DNA of 64,000 nucleotides, from NCBI RefSeq assembly GCF_009389715.1, contig NW_024068487.1:62001-126000 (forward strand), in the 5' to 3' direction. The translations under genes were made by a program, and so were the position numbers. Below, in pieces: positions 1 through 12,000 of the stretch. How positions within the stretch are numbered: position 1 is the stretch's first letter; every line of letters begins with the position of its first letter. The DNA is from Phoenix dactylifera (taxonomy: Eukaryota > Streptophyta > Magnoliopsida > Arecales > Arecaceae). The notes beneath the pieces were generated by a model. The model saw only the letters and a list, made by a program, of their open reading frames with translations, did not search any database and was not told the origin of the DNA.

Positions 1-3000
1 TTTTGGCTGTTCTCCTCTTCAGTCAGAATTCTGAGATTATCTTGCATCTCTCTGCAAAGCAACAGACTTTCATTAATACATAGAAAGAAAACAGTTTCAT
101 TCAATGTGTTTTCCTGAGAACCCACCTGATCATTCCATCCAGGCTGCAATCTTCTGTATACAGAGTTTCAACTTCAGCCTGCGAAAACGTTGGGATGAAA
201 ATTAATGACTGTACATGATTAGTTATCATCAGCAAAATATGAAACAAGTAAAAACTAACATTTCATCTCGTTTCTGCTATCAGCACACTTGACAACCAAA
301 ATTGAAAACTGTAATAAGATCTTTTCAGGATAGCATTATAAGTTCACAATTAACCATATTTATTTATTTATCTATAGAGATTTGCACCGGTTGGAGAAAT
401 GCATGGAAAAAAAAACAAGATTTTCTCTGAGCCATATTGCTACTAATGGGCCCATGTTAGGCTGAGTAAGGGGTCCAGTTGGTAGGGCAACTTCTACTCC
501 ATAAATTCCAAAATGTATTAATATAAAATATAAAGAACCAATATACGAGTCAACATATAATGACAACTGGAGTTAATTGAGTAGTCAATAAACCTTTTAT
601 TTTAACATGCATGTGATAATAACATCAATGGGAAAAAATGTGTAGCAGTTCAGTAAGAGTCTGGGCACTTAATAATCATTATTTGGCAGCAAAACAGTTC
701 AGAAGTTAAGTGACATCAATTGTAATAAGGTGCTTTTTGATAGGGGACACTGCAAGAACAATTGTTCCAAGTGCCACAACTTATAGCTGACACAAGGACA
801 ATTTTCAGAGCACCATGGAATGTCATGGCATGTCATTCAAAAACAATGTGACCTAGTGACTAGTGTCCAAAGGTGCCCACTCCAGATTTTTAAAAAACTG
901 AAGTGTTGAGATACCATTCGTCATATCTCGTTTGTATATAGTTTAAAAAAGAAAATTCAGGTATTTTATGTCCAGGCTTCTAGGATTAATTTAATCTTGG
1001 GCCAAATAAGTGCAATCCAGAACTATGGATGTAAAAGAATTGGTTGGCTAATCAAGTTGCTGGCTAACTTGGAAGGATTATTGAGCATAAGCAAGGTCCA
1101 TGGCACACTGGTAGGACTACACATTGAGTGGGTTGGACTGCGCCAAATATCTGCTGGGACTCAGCCAACATTGAAGGCTTAGCCCAAACTCTGTTCAACC
1201 CACAACTGATCCAACAAATCTCAGCTCAAGCCCTGTGGACAACTCTGAGTTGAGATTGAGCTAGCTCGATTGATATACTGGCTTGGTCTGGCCCAAACTT
1301 AACCAAGAAAGAATTCAAACATAGCATGACCACTTAGAACTAAGTTTCCTTTTTTTCTCAATTGTATTTAACAAAACTAAGATATCGCATAGATAAACCC
1401 AATGCATACATATGGGAAATTAAAGTGCAACCAGTATTTCTCTTCTTGTGCTATCATCCGTCTATCAGACACATTGATTCTTGCACATAAGCATGTATCA
1501 TATTTTACCCTCAGGCCAGCTTGGGCTAGGCTAAACTCCTAGCTCAAGCTTAGCTGTTCAAGTCAAACCAGAATTTTCAAGCCCAAAATAGTCCAACTGA
1601 ATGATAATTTATCCCAGCCCATAAATAGTACAGGCTTAAAAAGGTCATGGGTTAGCAGAGCCCAAAATGCATCCTTATACATAGGGTTAGGTAGGCTTGG
1701 CTTGAGTTACGCACTTATAGTATCATCATGTCAAAGATCAATGCTGAATGAACCCCATGGCGACCTAACCCATCTTGTCTCGTAATTTGTTATGGCATTT
1801 CTTCTCGCCCTCTTGTTTAATCATGCCACCAATGCCTTGGGCATGCAACAAGCTGTGAGCAAAGAGATGAGTGGCCATGGGCTTCAAATTACCAAAATGT
1901 TCCTTCCTCCTTTCACTTTCCTCTTACCCTCTCCCCCCACCTCTTTGTAATGAGAGGGAACAGCTTGATTGTTCGAGGTGTTACTACCTAATATCTGATG
2001 GCAAAAGGCCACAGATCAAGTTGAACTAGGTTGAACGATTACATGGACAAGGTGGGCTTGGATAATATTTGCTAGGTTGGGGCTAAGAGAAGTCAAATTT
2101 GGTTGAAGGTAGCTTTCCAACAATGTTTCGTCATGTTGGCCTTGACCCATTCCTGATCTAGCCTATTTGCATCCCCAGCTTGAACCAAGCCCAGCATGAA
2201 GCTTGATTTATATAGAAAGGATTGATCTATCAAATTCAACATTGTTTAGAATGTTACTTTGTTGCCATGAGGCCTTTTTATGTCATCATGGGAAAAATGC
2301 AAGGCGGTTCCAAGAATACAGCAGAGGAACTCTTGGCATTCTATGCAAGAAACGCATGCAAAAGTTTCAAAAGACTGGCTTATTATCTTCAACTATACAA
2401 ATGGCTTTCATCCTGCCTCTGTGACAAAGTACTTTGAAGATAAATGCTTTTCTGATTTGTTACTGAAAATTTTCTTCTCTCACTAGGGCCCTAGGTTGGC
2501 TTTCCCATCCACCGCCTTGGCCTGTCAGCTCCCCGCTTATCACTTGCAACAATCTCCTACAACTGAACCTACTTCCAACTCATTTCTTGTAGGAGAGACT
2601 CTAATATCTAGCTATGAAAACCCACATGGCCCATGCACACCCCTATCATATTGCTCATTTGGCCCCCTATATTCCATGCCACTCAAGCTCTTGACCTAAC
2701 CGCCAAACCCATGCCCTCCTTTAAGAGGAAGGTATGGAGTTAAGCTAAAATTGGACCCAAGCCTAGCTTGAGAATTCCAATTCAGGCAACCTAGTCAATT
2801 GATTTTGGTTAGTCAAGGGTGGTTGGCCCAAATTAAGCTTTAGGATCTTAATCAACCCCTCCTATGAATCAAACCTAGGCCCAGTCCATCAAGGAAAGGA
2901 CACAAACCATGGGCTTTTCACACAACAAAGTAGTGATGCAAGCTAAATCCATAAGCACAGCACCTTTTTTTCTTTTTTTTTGACATAAAGTACATCATTT

Positions 3001-6000
3001 TTTAAAAACTACTAATTTCTAAATTCTTAAAAGAAAGAATGTCCAAGAAGCTTTCATAGAATATACATAGGAGGAACAAAGATCATATTTGTAAAAAAAA
3101 GCAAACTTATTAAGTCAAGCAGAGTCCAATCATACATTGCATTATAGTTAAATCTATTGTTACAGACATCAGAAGAGTTATATCAAGTGAGATATAGCCC
3201 TTTAGAACAAAAGATGGAGCATCACTATTCCTATGATACATCATTGACACTTGTAGGTTGTGCCTGCACATGCTGGAACACACTATCATAGGTTGGACAG
3301 CTTGACATCAAGTTCACAAGCAATACAATGTGAAACAGTATCATCCCCTATCTCATAATCAAAGATAGTTTGAGTAGTTATCGATTCAGAAAAGTACTTT
3401 ATCTATTATAGTTGTTTTATTTAAATGAAAGAATTGTGCATGAAGGAAAAATACCTAAACTTAGGTAAATGATTGATTTTGCTACATTCAAACTTATGTC
3501 GCTTCTTTATCCTCTTTTTCTAATTGATGTATCATCTTGAACCTTGTACAGCTGGGCATCAAATTTATAAAAAGATACAAGAATCTGCATTTTGTCATAT
3601 CCTTAAAATACTCCCTAGATTCTCAAAGTCATAAGAAAACATATAAATTATAAACTATTTAGACTAGAAATCAAATTACAATGATAGTAGATTTTCAATT
3701 GAAGATTTGTACACGCACATATATATGATGTATAATGTATGATTTTAGTTGATAACTTAATATTATCCGGCATCAAAATAACTGAGATACCATAACCATC
3801 AAGCCTTGTCCCAACCATTCAGAATCAAAGCAGTGACTCCTTATGTACCAAGCACTCCTATTTAGAGCTGCATCTAATTTTATTTCAATGTTTACCATAT
3901 CCTTTATCACAACTTCTATCCTATTTCTACTACATTTAGGGCATCTTTGGATAATTTTACGAGATTGAGCTGAAAATCCTATAGAAATTCGTGAAGTAGG
4001 CCATCCATTTAAGCATGATTCTGTATCAACCAAATACCACCCAGCCAGCCCAAATCATATAGGAAGAAAAAAAAGAACTACATAGGTTTTTTTTTCTGGC
4101 AGCCCAAAGGCTAGGATATGGGTTGGGTTTGCACAGGCTCTTAGAAAATGCAAGCTGGATAAGCCAACAGGCCCAATTCCTCCAAGATTTTCAGCCTGGT
4201 CCAATAGAAATATCTAAACAAACCCTTAACATTTTTTTCTGGACCCTCCTTATTGCCCAACACTTGAAATCATATAAATATGCAAGCCTTGTTAGCATTA
4301 TCTGTTGTGCCAATATCGGGCCCGGCAGTACGTGTCGGTACAGCCCAGCGCCATGCCATGCCGACCCAGTACCGACACAATAGAGGCGGGGGAGGGGGAG
4401 AAGGAGAAGAAAAAAGAGAAAAAGAGAGATAAAGCAGGGGAGGGAGCGAGAGAGAGAGGGAGAGGAAGGAAGAGAGACAGGTCTCGCTTTTTCTCTCTCA
4501 TTCTTCCTCTCCCCCTCCGACGACTGCATCTCGGTTTCGTCGTCAGAACCGTCCAGTCCACCACCGGTACAGCTCAGGACGCCCCAAACCGAGCAGTTCG
4601 GGACGGTTCCGCCGACCATGCATGTTAGCATTCTCTAATTTGCATTTATTGTATCTCTCGTCTAACAATCTTGGCTTGGTCCTTATTTTCATCTTTACTT
4701 TTCAAAAACTACATTTCCTATAACATATTCATATTTTGCTGATTTTTAAGCCTCTTACCCAATAAAGTGTTTTCAAAATATCCAATTTATATTTTAATCT
4801 TCCCCCCATTAATCAAATTATCTATAGCTTATGGCACATCTTTCTAAATAATTTAGCATAAATTTATCTATAATGAGTATAAAAAATATGAGCATCGTGT
4901 TAATTAGCGGAGTTAGACCAAGTTAAATCCTTGTGCCTATCGTAAATACTCGACATTTCTATATACACTATGCCAAGTTGCCAACCTAATCCAAGAAATG
5001 GTTAAGTGCCAGAATGTGCCGCACTAGCTATACTTGGGTACAATACAATGGTTGTATGGCTGTGTCGCTAACCAACACAACATAATTGGAGTTCCTTAAT
5101 CATTTGAGCTTATTTCAGCCAAAGTGTAAAACCTAGTTCTGAATATTCAATCCTAGGACCATATGCATTCCTGACTCAAAGTCAATGTTCTCGTCAAATT
5201 AAGTTTGAAGCCCATCTTTCTATCCTTAATGAGGAGAAATCCAACTATCATTATTTCATACACCTCATTAGTTCATGTTTATTTGTTTATACGAGCTTTA
5301 TTTGTGTTATTATGTATATCTTGAATTATCACCTTATTAGAACATTTATATAGCATTTCGTTCTAGCATAAAATATACTTTTGATGCATGTTGTGAAGTG
5401 ATTGCAAAATAAAAAGAAGGATCCAAAATGGAAACAGTACTTCAACAAATGTATATGAATGCTAAAGACAAAGTTAGTACGTGTGGTCTATTTGTTTGGA
5501 AAGAATTTTATTTCATAAAGTCTTATTTAATCAGTTTCAAAATGATTTATGGATGACAGAGAAAACTTGACATGACAAAACTTGTTCATTTCATCCTACT
5601 AGTCTAATTATGGTGCTACTTGCTTATGTATCTTAGGCTTCATATGTCTTAATTATTACACATCTTACATGCAGTACGTTCAATTTTTTACTAGTCTTAT
5701 AAGACCATATTTTTTTTATAAGGTCCGTAGTATCGGAACCAACACCTATGCCAGTACGCTAATTGTAAGGTACGGTACCATATCACGTCGTTCCAACCTG
5801 AACTCGATAGAGAAACTAGCAAGGGAGGGGGCAGGGAGAAGGAGAGAGGGAGAGGGAGAGGGCGGAAGGGAAGGAGAGAGCGGGAGAGGACAGTGAAGAG
5901 AGAGGCGGAGGAAGGGGGACAGAGAGAAGGAAAGAGTGGAAAAGTGTGAGAGAGAGACACTGTTGACTTCACTAAAAAAAATCATAAAAATTATAAAAAG

Positions 6001-9000
6001 GAATGAAGCCCCTGTTGCCCTGTTCCAACAATGTAGGGAAGAGAGGGCTTTTTCCGACAATGCGACCTCTCACTCCCATCCTCCCTCTCCCTCTCTCCTG
6101 CTCCCTCTCCCTCTCTCTGCTCTTTCCTTCAACCTCTCCCCCACTATCGCCGGTTTCTTGATGCCAAAAGTCCTATTTTTTCTCTTTTTTGTTTCGAAGG
6201 CTTGTTATGCTATTTTTGGTGAATTTTTAATGTTTTAGTTCAATTTTAGATGGATATGTGATACTAGAGTGTTGATATTAGTATCAACACTTATTAGGTC
6301 AACATGGATCGATAAACTAGCAATATTAATAATTAAAAAATGACAAATAGTCTATGATATTGTAAAAAGGAAAATGTGTAATAACTCACTTTATAAATCT
6401 AATCCTAAGTAAAATATCCATGGCTCTCGTAGATATCCAGATATTGTTTGTATTCTAGACCTTGGATATCATACCAGCTTGGATATTGTCCCCATCTCTG
6501 CTGGTCATATGATATCCGATAGTCCCCTGCTATGACTCCGGATACTATGGTTGCTTGTGGTAGTCATAAGAGACCGACCATCCCTGCTCAGGGTAGGAGG
6601 AGGTAGCATCATGTTCCAACCTCTAGCTATACCCATATCCATAGAAGCAGCAATATACAGAGTCAGATCCTCCAAATAAAATTAGTAGAAGAATGCATAA
6701 AGATCGTATATGGATAAAGGATGCTACCTACTCTATTTGATGCAGCAGAAGATTCACCTCCAGCATAAGATGAGATCTACTGCATACTATAGCTATCTGA
6801 TGCACTTGCAGATGCATCACCAATCTCTAGTTCCTCCATTTGATGTAACATCTCTCACGTATTCTAGAATCTTTTCTCATTTCCTTGCACTTTCCGTCTA
6901 ACTTTTGCCATCAGTTTGATCTCTAATGTTTCAGGTATGCATATAATCCTCCTATCTCTGCACATAGTTTCTCTCAATTGACTCTCCAATTTCTCAAAGT
7001 ATCTATACCCATAAACCTGACCTTATGTGCACCACCCTTGAATGCTCTTCTTATATAGGACAGCATCTCTCTATAAAATCTTAATTTTGTTCAGGTATGG
7101 TGGTCCTGATTCTACATGGCATGCATGAACTCCGCCTCGCTGGTTAATGGAATGAGCCATTGAAAATAACCACCACCACCTCTAGACTGTTTACCTTAAT
7201 CTCCATACACATCAGTGGAACTATCATGATCATTGTTGCTGAAATCGCGAGACGCGCTAGGCAAACCCGAATTTGATGGCTCACATGTCTCGCTGTCATC
7301 TTACCCAATCGGTATGTCATCAACTAACTTAACCGGATCGATGACTAGTGTTTTCCTCTTGGACTTGTGAAAATCAACAAAATACAAGAGAGCTACCTTA
7401 AAATTCATCTTTTGATGCATGTTCAATTTTTTTTACATAATCAAGTTTAAATATAAAATAATGCACTATTAGAATCTATTGAAGTGGCTATATTTGCCAA
7501 ATGCTTCAGCACATCCATAATCTCAAATTTCCACCATTTACTCTGATCTTTATGTTAAAAGTCCTAAAATAAAACCCCCACATCTGATATTCTCAAGAAG
7601 CATATCCCATCATACTTTAGCCCTAAGGAACAACTTTTCCAACAATAAGCATTACTTTTCTCTAGAGGAGAGATTAATTTTCATTCAGCTAGACACTGCA
7701 CATCGTTGCCATTACAACCCACATCCTTGCAGCCTACAACATAAAGTCATTCGAATCACCATCTCCAGGTTACAATGTCTTACAACACACACCCTACCTT
7801 CCTACCCTACAAATAACAGCCTTACACATTAAAATATCAATGTCCCTTTAATTTATTGGCATATCAAGAGTCCTAAAGAATAAGAATTGCAAAATACTAT
7901 GTTATCGTCCAATACTAGTAACTTGAAGTCATGATGAACAATGTTATATGATTAATCACTCATTGCTACATAGCTTCTGTAATCATCCTATAGCTATAAA
8001 TAAGAGAGTTAATATCCTCATGGGCTTTTAAAGATCTCAAATGGTGAGTGATCTAGCAAAACTGATAACAAGTTGAACAAGTGCCATGCATCCAACCTTC
8101 CACTACTCTTAACTTCTATTATAAACATGACACTAGTCAGCCTTCCATGTACTAACTTTGTATGTGCAATTCCTTTATTGTACTCAGTGCACTCATCAAC
8201 TACAAAACATGACGGTCTACCATAGCATTGTATATAAGTTCCCTTTCTAATTTTACATCATGATCCAGTATGCTTTTCAATGATATATCTGAAACTTTAT
8301 AAAAGTCAATGCTAGAAAACATGGGATTGTCCCTAAAATCCAATCATTTCCATGGAACCACCAAAGAAGGGTCTTCACTGCATAACTCTACTGCAAATTT
8401 CATTTCCTCCTTTGTATGTGTGTTTTTTTATGGTTTTATCCTTTCTTAGAGTTATTGAACTCTAGATATTTCATAATTGAAACCATCTCCGACTTATTTG
8501 TTTCAACTAGCCCCTTCAATAATTTTGTATTTTGCACCTTATAGTTATACAATTTGGTGACATACATGTTATGCACTAGCACATACCTGAACACTTCCAC
8601 TTCTTAAATCCTTTTTATGGCATGTTAATAAATTCCACTCTATTTGATACAGCTCCCCCCCTAACATCTGTCCTCCACAGCTATTTAAGTGGAAGTCTAC
8701 ATGCAAGAAGAGGAAAAGTTAGTGAGAGCTTTTAGCTTTGGGATGAATATCCCTATTCATCACGGTGTGAAACTCATCAACTCATCAATATGGGGCTGTA
8801 TAGGATTACAGGGTTATAATCTAGTACCAGCTCCATTAAGTACCACTAAAGAAAAGCCTAGCCCCTAAAGTTGCCAAACCTCACCACCATCAGACATAAA
8901 ATATCTAAACTTAATATTGCTCCCGAATAAGTTAACTGCTCTCTTTAGTTCACACCAATCATTGACACTTGAGATTTTCCTTTTCCTTTTTTTTCCTTTG

Positions 9001-12000
9001 AAAGCCCAAGCACATATTGAACATATTACAAAACAATGTGTCTCGACTCTAAATTCGTCAAATGTTGAAAATCAAGGTAACCCATAGTTACATTTCCAAA
9101 CATGGTTATCTTGAATGCTGAGCATGATTTCTTATGAGAACAAATTACAGAGCCATCATGCGTTTATTGGAAGAAGGTAAATATTTAGCGAGGTAAATAT
9201 TTTAATGGGAAGAAGGTACCAATACTTGAAGAGGGAGAGGCCCAAGATGCTGAGGCTAAAGGGGCGGGTGGCATTTGGCACATCTCAATTTGAGCACGAA
9301 AGATTAACTCGATCATCCTAAAGATATTAACATCCCAGAACAAAAATAAAACAAACAAATACACATGCCAAATAAAGCACCATTTCAGAGGTATTATAAT
9401 GACAAGTATAGACTACATAGGGGAAACTAAAAGTGCAACTCACTATATGCTCATTGGGGAAACCACTAAGATGATCAGAAATATCTTCTAACATAGGCTA
9501 GAGCAAAACAAATTAGAAATACAGCTAGGAGGAAGTCTTTCCAATATCAAGATGCACTAAGATAACAGTGTATTCTCTTATCTAGCTCCCAGAAAGCATG
9601 TAAAAGCTGCTGATAAAATATGTTAAAAGTTTGCTTCATCAATGCAAGTTATTTCAAACTAAAAGCAAACTCAAAAAAAAACTATCAAACTGAGAAATGG
9701 GGGCAGGAGAAGAGGGAGTGGTTCCTTTAACAGTATTTGACATTAAATGGGTACCTTCAATGCAGCAACTTGATCATCCATCTCCTTGGGCCTTGACATA
9801 TCAATTCCCCTTTTCACAGATGTTTTTGTTAGTAAATCACTTTAATTAATGAAGGGAAGAAAAAAGTAAGGATTCTAGTGAATACTTGCAACTTATCCTA
9901 TTCTTCAAGTTTTTTTCAATCAATCCTACTCCTTCAAGAACATTTGTTATATCATAAATCCTCCTCTTTTGGACCTGCCAGAGCAATTGAAAAGAATATC
10001 CAGAGAACTTACAAACAGCTCATTCTTGGCACAAGGAAGTCAATAATTGAGAAACTTAGAAAAATGGAAGACGATAGATCTGAAGCATCACAAGAGTCAT
10101 ACATCCAAAATTTCTGCTGCTCTGTTCAAATCAAGAGTCCCATCATCAGCTTGCTGAAGCAGATTGACGAATTTCTTTGTCAACAAACCTATCAAGTCAT
10201 ATTAACCCTCAAAAAACATCCAAGAGTGCTTCACAAGAACATAATAACAGAAGATTCTGATCCAATCATCCTCAGAACTATCTCAATGCAACATTCACCT
10301 AGAGAACTGTCGTAGCGGCAGCTGCTAGGATTTAAGATATTTGAAACGTTTCCTGCACAAATGTAGCATTGCCAATTATTATCATATGTTATTTTGTAAG
10401 AGCACAAAAATGCCCCTTTTATTTCTCTTTAATCCTAACAGGTAAGCAAAACCGAACTAAATGCCATTGTCAACCAAATAAGCTATGAACACTGTCCGCA
10501 TCATATGTGGAACCAATATGGCATATGGAAGCATGAAGTGCAACAACCATAGGTTCCACAGGAATCACCCTCAGCTAGTCCAGGCAACTGCTGCTGTACT
10601 GCTTTTTTATGTTTTGAATGCTGTGGTTTTCGTGGACACTTGACACCTGTTCCTGACTCAGTTGGAAGTATATGAGATCCGGTTTCCTCCTTCTGCCTTT
10701 GTCCAACAGGCCCTTCACCACTCTCAACTTTCTTTATTTCTGTTCCATTTGTTTGTTTTTTTACCTGAAAAAAATGAAATGCATATCCATAACAAATAAT
10801 TGATGCTGGATCCAAAAGAAAAGGCATAAAAGGACACAGAAGTTAACATTACTTTCAGAGATCACGGGAAAAACAAATCAAGAAGTGTACTCTTGCATAC
10901 TTGTGCATCTCTCTGTAGTTGTCACCGTAAGATTACTACTAATAAATTTTTATTCATTATACGAGGTAAGCAGGAATGTTGACTCAAAGAGCAGTGCGTC
11001 TCAAAAAAGGACGAGCAAAAATGGCTTAGAAACAAATTAAAGCTAAATAGCCAGAGCACCTGCATGGCCAGAACTGTCAAGGGGTGGGCTTCCAAACATA
11101 TCTATATTAAAAGGAGAGCACAGCACTTAGAATTCTTCCACCCAAATTATGACCAATAGCAATATGAATCAGAAAACAAAATGTCATGATAGATAAGATA
11201 ACATAAGTTGGTTTTACCTTAAAAATTCTTTTAAGAGGTTGTCAATCTCTGATATCAAAACATTAATGTTGCTTGATGCTTCAAATTTTAGGGTTTCCAG
11301 AGTCCGCATATTTCTGGACAGTGAAAGAGTGACATGAATGGACAACACTACTAGAAATCCTAGAAATGGAGTCTCCTGCTTATGTTAGCCAATAGTGCTG
11401 GCTCTTGTCATGATTTATTCAGGATCTTATTAGAAGTCATCATATTTTGATTTGTTACTTTTAACTGCTCAGCTATTTCAAGTGTTGAACAATAAAAGCC
11501 TGAAGTAACGGACCCTTCTAGAAAAAGTCTTGCATTTTTGTCGCTTTCATCATTGTGTTACTGAGACACTTGGCACAGATGCCAATTTTGAGGTCTCCCA
11601 AAGTTTCCAACACGTAAAATTCAAAATATAACATATTACACAAATTTTTATATCCATATGTATAAAACTCAAAACATGACATATTACGCAAATCACTTGA
11701 AATGTCCAAAATCCTAACCTAGGCACCCATAAGCAACTCACTGAGTCACCCAATGACAATAGATAGCCATACTATAACATATATAGGCATCCAAGGTTAT
11801 TTTACAAACAGAGCATAATTCGGATAGCCATTAGATATAAAGAATCAAAATACTTAATGATGCACCCCTTTACGATACAGAAACCAAGGACCAAATAACA
11901 TGCAGAGCTATTCGCATTCCTAATTTTGAGTTCAGTCTTTAAATTTTTCCACACATGCCACTTTTGTCACATTTTGCATGTCACACAAATTCTTTTTGCA

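Larger units (their letters stand above)
179..9754 (-). other. 9.6-kb intron of the E2F gene
   Basis: Intron between the exon ending at 9755 (donor GTACCC) and the exon starting at 178 (acceptor TTTTCGCAG). It splits the dimerisation region exactly at a codon boundary. I see no intact gene inside. It holds a Tourist-like fragment near 3939-4042, two GTACC-type elements with purine tracts (4300-4622 and 5720-6150), and an interrupted transposase-like remnant around 6400-7400. The segment 980-2900 has many short GGCCCAA/AGCTTG-type motifs typical of degenerate transposons. The rest is AT-rich without recognisable content. Confidence 0.8.

Noticed and set aside
4191..4631. 146-codon minus-strand frame rich in Ser/Leu/Glu
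   Set aside because: Translation of the purine/pyrimidine tract in the element at 4300-4622.
9878..10315. 145-codon plus-strand frame
   Set aside because: It is the antisense of three E2F exons and their short introns.
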